Of a stretch of 64,000 nucleotides of DNA, positions 1-10,778 are shown in pieces; the stretch's first letter is position 1, and the number at the start of each line of letters is the position of its first letter. Below the pieces are notes generated by a model, which was given only the letters and a program-made list of their open reading frames with translations, searched no databases and was not told where the DNA came from. The stretch is from Antedon mediterranea (taxonomy: Eukaryota > Echinodermata > Crinoidea > Comatulida > Antedonidae). The stretch is from contig NC_092679.1 of NCBI RefSeq assembly GCF_964355755.1, positions 6,820,001 to 6,884,000 of the forward strand. The letters run 5' to 3'. The position numbers were made by a program, and so were the translations under genes.

Positions 1-2700
1 GAATGTTAAGAACTGGTAAATGTAAGTACAAGGAAATAGAACTCCACTTAAAAGCTGAATAATTCGCAATCTTAAACCTTTTAGCCAACAGACGCTCTCG
101 TAAAATTACATAGCTTGGTAAGGAGATCATTTCTTAAACTTAATTGACATGTCATCTTACAATGACGCTTGATACATTACGCGTCATGCCGGGTAGGCAT
201 TTTATTATTACTGTCAGTTATACAATTATTAAAAGGTCCTTCACCTAATCTATTTAGCTCTCCTAAAACCTGCGCACTACGTGAACGCGCATTATTCTCT
301 CTTCCCAATAGAGCAATCACGTGACGCAAGTGTGCCCAATATTTTTTTAGTAGCATACTAACCAACGTTTAATAGGTTAACATCATCAAATGTTGCCTCG
401 CATGCGACACTCGTACTCGTAAAATACAGATATATGTATTGATGAAACAACAAGCAGTGAAAGTCTACTCGAAAATTATAACAATACACGCGATTGCTTT
501 CATAAACGCTATATGCCTTGATCGAAATGTGCACCACCCTCTCTAATAGTTTCCGTCATAGGCCGTTTTTCCGCACCCATAACAAAATTATCCGATAATT
601 ATTTAAAAACAAGGTCATATACATGGCTGCAGTCGCGTGCGCAAATTTGAGTTAGTGTTTACCGACCGACCGACCAACCAACCGGCATAGTGTGCATGAT
701 CAGACATTACCGCACAACCAAGAGCCCAATCACAATGCAACGATTTGTCCTTCAGGTCAAAGGTTCCAGATTATCTCATTTATCCGTTAATTTGAATTAA
801 GTGGAATCGGTTAACGTTAAACACCGTTTCCACAGGCAGTTTATCGGTTATTTTTTTGCTGCGGAAACATGGCCATAGAGAAGTAGGCTTATTTAACCGG
901 ACTATGATATGGTAGTCCGCTCGACTAAAACGTTTCTAGTTTTTACCTGGGAACAAAGGCTGATTTAACTGGATATGTTCTATGCTAACTTTTTGTATTA
1001 GTACACTTGTTATTGATATTGGAATTATAATTTGATAATTAACAAAGTTTTATGAGATTGTATCAAATATAAAATGTTGTCCTATAGGAATAGACTAATT
1101 GAACGTTGATATCATCTCCTATTAAAATATTTATAACCTGACTATCATATTTTAATTGATAACAAGAGGTGATACAGTCCGATGTTCTAGCATTTACATC
1201 TTCATGTCGTACAACTACTCGTAACATTTTTTCTCAACTTTCTATCATCTAAAGTCGTAGTTAGTCATGCCTCGGGTCACATTCTATGGTCTCCGTACAG
1301 GTAGGCTACTACATCAGTACTTCTATGAATGGATGACTAGCCGGTGACAATAACGCTAGTTGGTCATACACAGTACCGTTTTTGATTTTACGATCATTCG
1401 GGAAACCACCTCACGACGTTAGGATACAAGGACATTGCAAATACATGGTATGCTGCCTGATATACAGTGGGTTATAATAGTATTTCCTGCGCAGATGTCA
1501 CCCAGTTATACAGATAACTTATTTTTCAAGTCTTACATCGTAGACGTGTAAACAAAATCAACTGGATATAGCGACGATTATGTTTCATAGAATATTATGT
1601 TAGGGACTTTCCCATTCGCCGCGAGAACGATGTTATTTGCTTGGTTCCCTCTAGAGAGGACGTAACGCAACGTAATTGATTTGACAAATCACAAGAGGCA
1701 ATTGCGCAGTTCACTGCGATACTTATTTTGCTTCGTACACTCATTGATGTCAGCTTAATCTTAGGTAATCGAAAAGTTCCCGCTAATGCACAGAAGTATT
1801 GTACAGAAACCGTTAATGCGATAAGTATAAACATCTAGATCATATAACACACAGTTGAAAGAAGCTACTAAAGTGCCATAACATGTTATTTCAAAGTAAA
1901 TTAGTACTACAGCCTATCAATCATAGTTCATACGAATGAGAGTAGTCTGGGTTTTATATTATTTTATATTTTGGCACATATGGCCTTTCATACGTATACT
2001 ACTTGAGTTTAAAAATCGAAAAACAAATAAATAAAAAAAGACATGGGGCAAGTCTAGATTGAGGGTAGCCTATAACTTTTTGGATACACTCATATCCTAG
2101 CCAAAGACATGAGCCCAACGCCAGTGATTTGACCAATCACAAGCGATAGATTATTCAAACTATCGCGTGTCATTGGTCACATAAAGTTTGACAGTGCAGA
2201 CAGAGCTTTAGATTTCATTTTAAAATAAAATATTTTCAGTCAGACTGTCCTTGATGGTATTCACAGTTTATGTCACTTTTACTTACTGTCATGCTTTAGT
2301 ATTATTGGCGACAAAGATAGATGAAAACCATTTTTATATTCCATCAATAATCCTGTTATTAATGGTAATGGAAAGGGATTAATACCAGCTTATAAATCCA
2401 CTAGATCAATTAATATGATAGTACTAACGGCAATTTTAATGAAGATGTACTTACGGAGATGATGAATAAATTATGCCGCGAACAATTTAAATTGTAATCT
2501 TCTTATGCGATTACAAAAAAAAAATCATCTAAGCGTTTATGCAAATGTTCACAATTTTGATCAGTAACCCAGAGGATGTTTACTTTGAGACATTTATTTT
2601 GACTTCACTATACAGCCGAAAGTAGTCAATATTTGTTTAAGTTCGATATACATGTAAAGTTGTAAAGGCAAACCATGGTCGTGTCCTATCATTGCTGTCA
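1..2700. other. Gene-free AT-rich stretch
   Basis: I see no supportable exon here; the open frames are short and show no family motif. It holds pieces of interspersed repeats: a degenerate copy of the AAGCTTGGTTCCCACTAG inverted-repeat family around 1639-1700, and at 2125-2205 a hairpin built from the TTGACCAATCACAAGCG core followed by the terminal sequence of the AGTTTGATAGTGTAGACAGAGCTT family. Confidence 0.6.
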
Positions 2701-2772
2701 TGTATTGTCTTGTCAGCGGAATCATGGGGCTCGTTCACACTTAGTAATTTACCCGGGTAAGGAAAGCTTGGT

Positions 2773-3051
2773 TAGCTTGGTTCCCACTAGAACGTAACGC
2801 AAGGACGTAAACGCAACGCAAGCGTTTTAACCAATGACAAGCGAAGTTATAGACAGTTAGAAATCACAAGCGAATAAGCCATCGCTTGTGATTGGTCAAT
2901 TAAGTTGCGTTGCGTTGCGTTGCGTTACGTCCTTGTGTTTAGTCGCTAGTGGGAACCACGCTTTAGTGACCGTCAAACTGTCGCTTGTCATAGGTCAACA
3001 AGCTTGTGTTGCGTTTACGTCCTTGCGTTGCGTCCTAGTGGGAACCAACCT
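2773..3051. repeat. MITE-like inverted repeat, family C
   Basis: The ends are near-perfect inverted copies: AGCTTGGTTCCCACTAG at the left and CTAGTGGGAACCAACCT at the right. Inside are ACGCAACGCAAG and its complement, and ACAAGCG/CGCTTGT arms. A run of TTGCG units occurs near 2905-2930. Other copies of the family sit at 19252-19530, 28111-28264, 28760-28935 and 59905-60064. No coding capacity is seen, so a non-autonomous DNA transposon is the likeliest explanation. Confidence 0.6.
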
Positions 3052-3229
3052 TGAGTCTCAACTTGTAACTAATTTTTTTAAATATGCATCGCTAATATAC
3101 TATTACAACTAGCTATTGTCATTTCTTCTTATGAAGATCATCGTCAAAGATAATTTTGTCATTAAATCTATTTAAAACACCATTTATGCTTTATAACCAA
3201 TTTTTTTTTATTATTGCAAGCCATTGTTT

Positions 3230-3972
3230 TCATTTATCTATACTCTTTGAACTACGTTTCTTTCTGGAACATTTTCTATGGTTGCGTTTGCTGCCGTAAG
3301 GCCTACACGAGCCGACAGAATGCGGTTCAGACCACGCCCTTGACGCGCGTCGCATGCCGTGCGATTGGTGGTGTTGCGATTGCATTTCTTGAGTTGGCTC
3401 AACATCTTTTGGCTTGATTTCTTTTTGATATAATATTTTTCCAATTTCAGGGAAACGAATAACAGTCACGTGTGTATCTGCTTGTTTTTCTTTAAGTTTC
3501 TCTTGTGCGTGCTTCAACATCTTCATTTTACGACTAGAACCTTTTTCATGTGTCAAACGGTGTTTTTCTTTTAACTCAATCCCGGTCACATTGAGTGGAG
3601 TTGTCCCAGGAGATAGAGATCTTTTATTCTTCTTGTTCGACCTGGTTACACTTTCAGTAGTTACTGAACCATCGCTATATTTTTGGAATTCTTTTTTATG
3701 ATCTTCAATCGCAATAAGGGAATTCTCTACTTTTTTTTTCTGACGGTTTAATATCGTCTGCGTGACCACGCGCTGACCATCAATTCGTTTGACCAACAAA
3801 TCCAGGCGCGCCTTTTCAACGTCATTCAACACGGATGTCCTATTGTTTGTTCGTCTTCTCTGTTTGATAATTGCGTCGAACTTAGCATTGGTAGCAGGTT
3901 CAGAGATTCCGACGTCAACTTGACTCTCACCAGACAGAGAACAAGCTCTAAGCGGATCCAAGTAATTTCCTG
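3230..3972 (-). CDS. Unrecognised Lys/Arg-rich protein, terminal exon
   Basis: An open frame of about 245 codons is entered through a good acceptor (pyrimidine-rich tract then CAG at about 3973) and runs to a stop at 3230. An AATAAA (minus strand, 3212-3207) lies about 18 nt after the stop, as expected for a last exon. The protein is basic and hydrophilic: a predicted helical segment with many Glu/Lys lies around residues 40-90 (DVEKARLDLLVKRI region), a second around 130-160, and the C-terminus is an Arg/Lys/Ser-rich tail. It has no transmembrane segment or recognised domain. No in-frame ATG lies near the exon start, so at least one upstream exon exists. The obvious upstream donor at about 4032 gives a wrong frame from its own ATG and a stop in the matching frame, so the 5' end is unresolved. 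I do not recognise the family. Confidence 0.45.
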
Positions 3973-4136
3973 AAGAACAAACAACATATACATTATACCA
4001 TTAAAATGATTAGAAATACTTACTAACATTAACAATTTGTTCGACGTTTCACACACTAGGTAGTGTAACGTGAACTGGCGTGCTACGCGCGAGGCGAGTG
4101 ACTGTGCGAAAGGGAAATTTAACAACAGAATTCTGA

Positions 4137-4310
4137 GCTTCGGAGATCAAAATGTTTATCTGTGGCTGCGACACGATCAGTTCCACATGCCCTTTACCAG
4201 ACACCGCGCGTCGCGGAGAGTAGGCCTATGATGTACAGTCTGTTGATATTTGTCGCAACCAGGCATCAGATCTAAGGACTGTTACTATTTCATATCTTGC
4301 CATGCGAACG
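4137..4310. repeat. Interspersed repeat, family D (copy 1)
   Basis: The stretch beginning near GTTTATCTGTGGCTGCGACA and running through the TTCCAC, CAGACAC, CTGTTG and AGGACTGTTA words recurs in the same order at 40885-41045, inside a NOP53 intron. The copies differ by scattered substitutions and small indels. I see no terminal repeats or coding potential; class unknown. Confidence 0.5.
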
Positions 4311-6600
4311 AAGTTTTTAATTTCAATGCCGTATTCTACAAATTACAAGAGCAATTATCACCATAGACGTTGAATAGTGCTCAGACCGCCGAATAATTTG
4401 CAACTGCCTCCAGTGTATGTGTAAATCAATACAACATTAGTTGAAGAGCACTTCAATTATCCGCCAATAACTGGAATCGATAATAACAATTTTCTTCACA
4501 CATTATCAAATGTGGATCTAATAATCGATGTTATTTTTTAGTTATGATAAATGTTCCCAGACGCAAGGGAGCAGGTGTCACTGGAATAATAAGTTCATCG
4601 CAAATATAAGTTGATCTCGCGAGGAACGTCATTACAATGCATGATCGAGTACTCTGTTTTAAACTATACAGTCGTATAAGATGGTAGTACAACATACCTG
4701 TATCACCTCCATACATTTTCCAAACAATGGTCAGTGTCCAAACATTTTATTTATCTATAAAAAAAAAATATATATATAGAAAACTAGGCCCATCATTCGA
4801 CGGTGGAATAATTTTGGGTGGCGAACGAGGTACAACAAATTAAAACCTTAGCCGAGTCCATGTCCTCCTGTAAACTGGGTTGTAAAGAAAATACATGTTA
4901 ATTCATGTACAGTTCCGTACAATATATAGGCCTAGGCCATTTGCGTTAAATGTAGGTGTTCGCAGACAGTTTTACACCGTAATAAAACCCCGAAACATTG
5001 ATGTGTTTAATAATTGAAGTAATGAGACAATCTCAACCTTTTTGGAATCACATGGTGTAGGCCTATCGCAAACCTAACTTTATTAGGGTACAATAAACCC
5101 CATTACGGTGTATATTAAGTAGTACCGTACTCAATTCAATCAGTTTTTTTGATCGTGTCCAAATTAAGAATTAAACTCACGAGGATGTATAGGCCGGTCT
5201 TGTTGAATAGACAAACGTTCCACGAGGTTTTTGAAACTAAAAAGTAAGACTAATGACTTACTAGTAAGATGATGTAGAATGTATAGACCTACATTGATAG
5301 ACAAACATTACCGGAGATATAATCCGTATACTTAATGTACTGTTAGTCATAATGTGGTATGTTGTATCCGTGTAGACACGGTACCATTGAGATGTTGTAA
5401 AATCGTTCACATGGTAACGTTTCAAATAAATACTTAGCCAGGGGTAAAGTGCGGATCATGGGTCGTAAAACACGCTCCAGAAATTGCTAAGTACCGGTAC
5501 GAACAAAGAGTGAATACAGAATCGGAACAGCATAGTACCCCCGCTGAGATATTGTTTGACGTAATAAAAAGTTAAGGCAACTATATTAAACAAACATAAT
5601 AATTATATTGATAAGAGCTGCCAATCACAGATTATTCCAACCTCCGCCAGAAGTGGGAGAAAATTAAAGATCAAAAATTGTGATGAAGATCCCCTTTTAT
5701 AGTTTTGACTATGACCATTGACATAAAGTTAGTAAAATTAAAAAAAAGTGGTCCAGAATTGGCCCGATCCTGGTTTAGATTTCTTCCAAAATATTATGAA
5801 GTCATCCGTGACCACACATCTATCTATGGTTTAAATTTGATAAAGATCCGTCTTTTAGTTTTGACATATTATCCTGCTAACAGGCAAACAATAATTAAAA
5901 TGGAGGTGGTCAACCACACAATAATTATGTCCTCTGAAACAGTGCGATAGATTTATAGTTTATTATTCATGAAGAAACATAACATTATTTATTTCTTCAT
6001 GGTATTAAAGACTGTTACTTTGATCACGGAAGTACAGAATAATATAATATTTTATATCTCTGCTTTGATTGGCCATAAAATAATAAGTATGTAAATTTAT
6101 TCCTCCATGATTTGACCAATCATAAGCGACTTCTTAATAATCCAAGACTATACTTGTGTTATGTATTCCTGCGACAGCTCTTGATTTTTCCTGTTTCATC
6201 ACCATTTTAATTTGATTGCAATTTCAATTATAAGCAGTTCTTTTGCTTGCTTCAAACTGATTTTATCTTCTTCTTAATTGCCTACAACACATTTGTTGCC
6301 AAAACAATTAGGCTAACTTCATTTGTTTTACTCAACGTTACGTCATCAATGTCTTTAAAGAGGTAATTGCTTGCTTATAATTACCAAACACTATTGTTCA
6401 CATTGCATAATCACTGAAACCTCAAATTAACTTCGTTATTCTAACTCGTTACTATAGTTTCTCCAGTCTTATAAATTAAACAACTTGAGGAACGGTGCAA
6501 CATTTCTCTATTTACTAAGTCATGTGCCATAGGGTTAACTGTGAACGGCAGTTGATCGGTTGACTTGAAAACAGAAATATATACAGTCCAATCGTACAAC
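4311..6600. other. Intergenic, no gene seen
   Basis: The stretch is AT-rich with no exon that I can support. An inverted-repeat core with TTTGACCAATCATAAGCGA at about 6110-6135 belongs to the family C repeats. The region upstream of the GPCR start may contain its promoter or 5' UTR exons, but I see no distinctive core-promoter motif. Confidence 0.5.
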
Positions 6601-6606
6601 ATTGAA

Positions 6607-7917
6607 ATGAATTCTGAAGAAATGTTTAACGAAACTGAGACGAGTACGCCAAAGGACACGCATGTTGTACTTATAATCAGTCTGTGGATGATGGCATTAA
6701 TAACGATTTGTGGAAATATTCTTGTGATTGTTGCATGGTGTTTCGACAAGAAAATTAACTACAAACCAGCAAATGTGTTCATTTTGAATCTGTCGATTGC
6801 CGATTTGTTGATTGGACTAATAGTTATGCCTCTAAACATCCTCTTCCTTCAGTATGGCTATTGGGCAACTGGAAGATTCGCTTGCAAGGTTTGGTTGATG
6901 GCAGATTATATATCCAGTCACCAAGGGTTCTTACTTATTGTATTCATTAGTTTGGATCGGTATTGGCTCATCAAAAAAGGTCAAAAGTATAACAGTTTTC
7001 AAACCCATCGCAGAACACAGGTAATGTGTATACTTGGTTGGCTATCAATAATTGCGTTTTATTCCTTGACGGTCTTTGTGTTGTCAGAGGTTAGTACGAA
7101 TACTCTCGCAATTATTCACACATATAAATGCGATTGGAAAACGTCACAGAACGCCTCGATTACGGTAGTGATTGCTATCATATTGTACACACCGTTGGTG
7201 TTTTTGATTTACTTTAACAGTGTTGTATACATTTACATTAAGAAACGTAAATCACGTGGCGTACACGTACGGAATTCAATGATACAAAAAGATTGCAAAG
7301 TCAAAGGCAACCAGTCTAAAGGATTAAAAGGAAGCATGTTGTTAAGCAGCAACAGCAAAAAGAATACACCTACAAGAAAAACCTCCAGAATGGTCGACAG
7401 TCACCGCCCCCAAGAACCTATCACCAATCCACGAAAAAATGACACCATTCAGCAACACGATTTGAAAGTAGAATCGTGTAATGGAACCCATGTAAATACA
7501 TCTACAACCAACACTTGTAGTCAGAATATCAATCCGTTACAACAAAATGGTGACGAACGCAAGTCAATCAAATCAGAGACTTGTAATAGAAATAACGCAT
7601 CTACATCCACATCCAGAATGCAAGGCACTCATCAGCAAGTCCGTTCGAGTCCGAATGCGTTTGTAATGTTAACGAGTTTGGTGTTCGTATTCTGCGTTTG
7701 CTGGTTGCCATTCACGGCTGTGATCACTCTACAGAGCATCTATGGTTGGGGCTGGGTTAGTGATCTAATATGGCAGATAGTTAACATTCTGCTCTGGTCA
7801 AACTCCTTCCTAAATCCATTCCTATACGCATCTAGAAATCCACATTTCAAAAAACATTTTACAAAGTTGTTTTGCCGTCTGAACAGATTTAATAGACTAA
7901 ATGTAGCGGCACAGTAA
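6607..7917 (+). CDS. Aminergic-type GPCR, histamine H3/muscarinic-like
   Basis: Intronless rhodopsin-class receptor of 436 aa from the ATG at 6607; the frame extends upstream, but only with a TTG. All seven membrane segments are visible. Key residues: N37 (1.50) in GNILV, D66 (2.50) in LSIADLL, C93 (3.25) and C175 for the extracellular disulfide, D100 (3.32, the amine-binding Asp) followed by Tyr, DRY at 117-119, W145 (4.50), P196 (5.50), CWLPF at 365-369 with W366 and P368, and NPFLY at 403-407. C423 is a plausible palmitoylation site and N8 (NET) a glycosylation sequon. Intracellular loop 3 is long (about residues 213-355), polar and rich in Ser/Thr/Asn, as in Gi/Gq amine receptors. The DY pair in TM3 and the LLWSNSFLNPFLY segment resemble histamine H3 and muscarinic receptors; the ligand cannot be assigned. 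Confidence 0.9.
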   Translation: MNSEEMFNETETSTPKDTHVVLIISLWMMALITICGNILVIVAWCFDKKINYKPANVFILNLSIADLLIGLIVMPLNILFLQYGYWATGRFACKVWLMADYISSHQGFLLIVFISLDRYWLIKKGQKYNSFQTHRRTQVMCILGWLSIIAFYSLTVFVLSEVSTNTLAIIHTYKCDWKTSQNASITVVIAIILYTPLVFLIYFNSVVYIYIKKRKSRGVHVRNSMIQKDCKVKGNQSKGLKGSMLLSSNSKKNTPTRKTSRMVDSHRPQEPITNPRKNDTIQQHDLKVESCNGTHVNTSTTNTCSQNINPLQQNGDERKSIKSETCNRNNASTSTSRMQGTHQQVRSSPNAFVMLTSLVFVFCVCWLPFTAVITLQSIYGWGWVSDLIWQIVNILLWSNSFLNPFLYASRNPHFKKHFTKLFCRLNRFNRLNVAAQ

Positions 7918-8204
7918 CCAATGAAAAATGTTGGTATTCGTGTACGTCCCCGCTCTTAATTTAAGATACAAGAATCTCCTCTGTGTTCCCTTTAGTAGAT
8001 TCAATGTACTTATCCTATAATAGTTTAGTCCAGGGCCATCCCTGTATCGACATATTAATTCCAGTCGTCTTTTTCGTCGTACGTATTAAGTTTGTGAAAG
8101 TGTTCGTGTTTCTGTTAACCATACGCAACGATGAGTTACAATGTACGGTATGTCTGGTAATAAACCAGATAATATAAGCATATATGCCTACATATAATGC
8201 GAAC

Positions 8205-8210
8205 AATAAA
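8205..8210 (+). terminator. Poly(A) signal of the GPCR gene
   Basis: AATAAA lies 288 nt after the GPCR stop and is the first canonical hexamer on this strand; cleavage would follow near 8225. Confidence 0.5.
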
Positions 8211-8229
8211 ACTATATTGAATTGTATAA

Positions 8230-9744
8230 AATATTTGTATATATTTTGTGTCTCATAAAATGGAATGTAGGCCTACGAAGTGATTAAATTGATTAAAACT
8301 GCGAAATGTGCTATTCTTCAATTTTCATGTTTTGGAGGACACTACATCTTTAATGAAATAACAAAAACGAAAATTGAATTATATTCCCATTGTGACACGA
8401 AATTTGCGTATTCGCATGTTTGTACATCAGTTTGCGCTGTGACAACTGCTAGAATCAACCTGAATTTGCGTGTAATGCTTGTGACGCCAGTCTTTAGTGA
8501 TCAATAATAACATTTTTAAACTAACACCAACATTGTAGCTGTTGCTGTATAAAAATCAAGTAATGATTAAGTTCTAGTAAACTGGCGGTAAGTTAATATC
8601 TAAATTAAATGTTTAAAACCTTTCCAGTATTATTGCAGTTGTTTAAAATCTCATGTGTATGTATGAATGCATGCAATATAAACGATGTATAACAAACTCA
8701 CTCTCTCCTCCGTTACCGTAGACTAATTACATTCCTAATTTACTTACCACGATCAAGATTATCACATCATTTTGCGAGACAGCAGGCCTACCATCTAAAG
8801 AGGATACAGAAAAATAACAATTGTATTCGAGGAGAAATTATACAATATATTCAAATTATTCAATACATCGTATCGTACGTTACTATATTATGAAAAATAC
8901 ACGGTTGCTTAGAGCAAGAAAAGCAAATATATAAGTAGATAGGTATATCAATTACATACCTTAAGGCTAGTGTATCAATTGCTGTGTAAATGCCAGAGTT
9001 GCAAAAAGGTTTCTCAGTCCTTTTGTCTTTCGATCAAATACCGTGACAGAAGCTTCTATATCCTTAACATGCGTGCCGTTGTATTTTGTTGATTTAGGAC
9101 TTTGCGAGTATAAAAGAATGGCATGGAAGTTGGATACAATTACATTAGTACTTAATACTTTCTTCACTCAAATAAGTTCTAGTTTTGACCTAACTTTACA
9201 ATCTATTACTATTATTAGCGAGTCATTGAATATCAACTGGCATTAATTTGGCCAACTGGAAGGGTTACCCTCTATAAATAAAGTTAAATTTAAAAAGTAT
9301 TATAAATTATAAATAAGATTGTTCTTGTTTTGTTTATTAACCGTAAATGAAAAAAAAATGCGAACAAGGAAAATATAAACATTTTACACAAATAATTTAT
9401 AACCGTTTATTGCCATTAAAAAAATTTACAATATAATTATTCTAAAAATATGTGGTCACTTCACCAATAAAAATACAAATATACAATACTCCGTCGTACA
9501 AACTTCATCTAATGTATACAAAATTCACAATCAACCAACCACTCACTAAAATTGCTACACAAATGGATCACATACGTTGGGATACCACTAAGTTCATGAT
9601 GTTCGCTGCGGCTGTCGGTAAAGTCCAACTAGAAGCTCTTGATTCAAATTTAATTTGAAACGTTTTTATCACGTTATCATCAGCAAAATATTCCCAATAT
9701 AATATAATAAAAATTAATTAAAATTCAGACTAGAATATATGATA
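8230..9744. other. Intergenic, with a LINE 3' tail
   Basis: No gene is seen. Bases 9256-9290 (GGGTTACCCTCTATAAATAA onwards) match the 3' terminus of the LINE fragment that ends near 26450, so a severely 5'-truncated copy of that LINE probably ends here. Confidence 0.45.
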
Positions 9745-9926
9745 AAGCTCTGTCTACACTATCAAACTAGTTTGACAAAAAAAGTGTGATGTGCCCAAAT
9801 ATAGTTGTGGTATGCCCAGATATGGTAGTGTTATGCTCAAATATGGTAGTGATAGGACATCAGCATGTCCATATATGGGCACATCACATTTTTTTGTCAT
9901 AAAGTTTGATAGTTTAGACAGAGCTT
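9745..9926. repeat. Palindromic MITE, family A (full copy)
   Basis: The ends are inverted copies of AAGCTCTGTCTACACTATCA, followed by AACTAGTTTGACA, GTGTGATGTGCCCA, repeated TATGGTAGTG, and the complementary ATGGGCACATCACA arm. The whole element can fold into one long hairpin. Related copies: 10072-10126, 11900-12340 (interrupted), 13243-13408, 16440-16601, 43400-43505, 46633-46750, 50048-50180, 51143-51278, 54136-54306, 59049-59185 and 61303-61465. No coding sequence. Confidence 0.75.
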
Positions 9927-10071
9927 CAAGGTTTATTTGCTGTCTGGTGTGACAGTTTCCGTTGTTTAAAATAGACTCATCGCAGACGTGATTTAATAAT
10001 GTTAATAGCATAGTGAGAATCATACTTGGCAAGCAATACCTGGAAAAAACCTATAAAACTACTGAAAGATT

Positions 10072-10126
10072 AAGCACTGTCTACACTATCAAACTTTAAC
10101 TAGTTTGATAGTGTAGACAGAGCTTT
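10072..10126. repeat. Family A MITE reduced to its terminal hairpin
   Basis: Only the two outer arms remain (CTGTCTACACTATCAAACTT joined to AACTAGTTTGATAGTGTAG), giving an almost perfect 55 bp hairpin. The whole interior seen in the 9745 copy is gone, as expected for an internal deletion across a palindrome. Confidence 0.7.
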
Positions 10127-10778
10127 AGAAGCCCTTATCCTACAATATAACTTTATTAATAGTCAAATTTATTTCAACTCGTATACATTCAAACAAAATT
10201 ACCGAACTGTGTCAAACATGTCTATTCTATACATCGCCTCCCGAAACATCGTTCGTTCATTCATTCGCTACTACTGCGTAAACGCGTAAAAGAAGCTCTT
10301 TTTGGTCTAAACATTGATTCCAATAAATGAGCTCATTCAACAAAACAGTAGAAGAATGTGCATTGTTGATTATTCAGATATTGAAAATTAGTATATATAA
10401 TGCATTTCTTGTCATTTTTGTCATGCCCTCAGTTTAGTAGTCTATGGAATCTCAATGTAAACAAAACATTTGTGAATAAATGAGAAATTGTAGCATTTCA
10501 TGTTATATTTCAGTCAAAATAAAATGTTTATTACTTAATCTGTAACTTGTAACTGTAGATTTTAGTGATTTGTTTTAAATATATAGTTGTAAATCTCTCA
10601 CACTGTTTAAACTTTTTAGCATACAAAATGTACAAATTGCATATATTCACATATAACTCACTTTGACTAGAGTACTATTGAACTTTGAACATACAGTACT
10701 TGTGTTAAACAATCGGACTGACCTCTATCTTTAAGTTGAATTTGAAGGATGATAGATAGTATAGTTTGTTGAGGTTTA

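Noticed and set aside
3826-4125. Exon from 4125 reading MLNFPFAQSL-like sequence joined to the 3972 exon
   Set aside because: The start is TTG, and splicing at the 4032 donor puts the downstream exon in a frame that stops early; not accepted as the 5' end of the basic protein.
6565-6606. Upstream extension of the GPCR frame
   Set aside because: The first codon is TTG; the first ATG is at 6607 and leaves a normal-length N-terminus.
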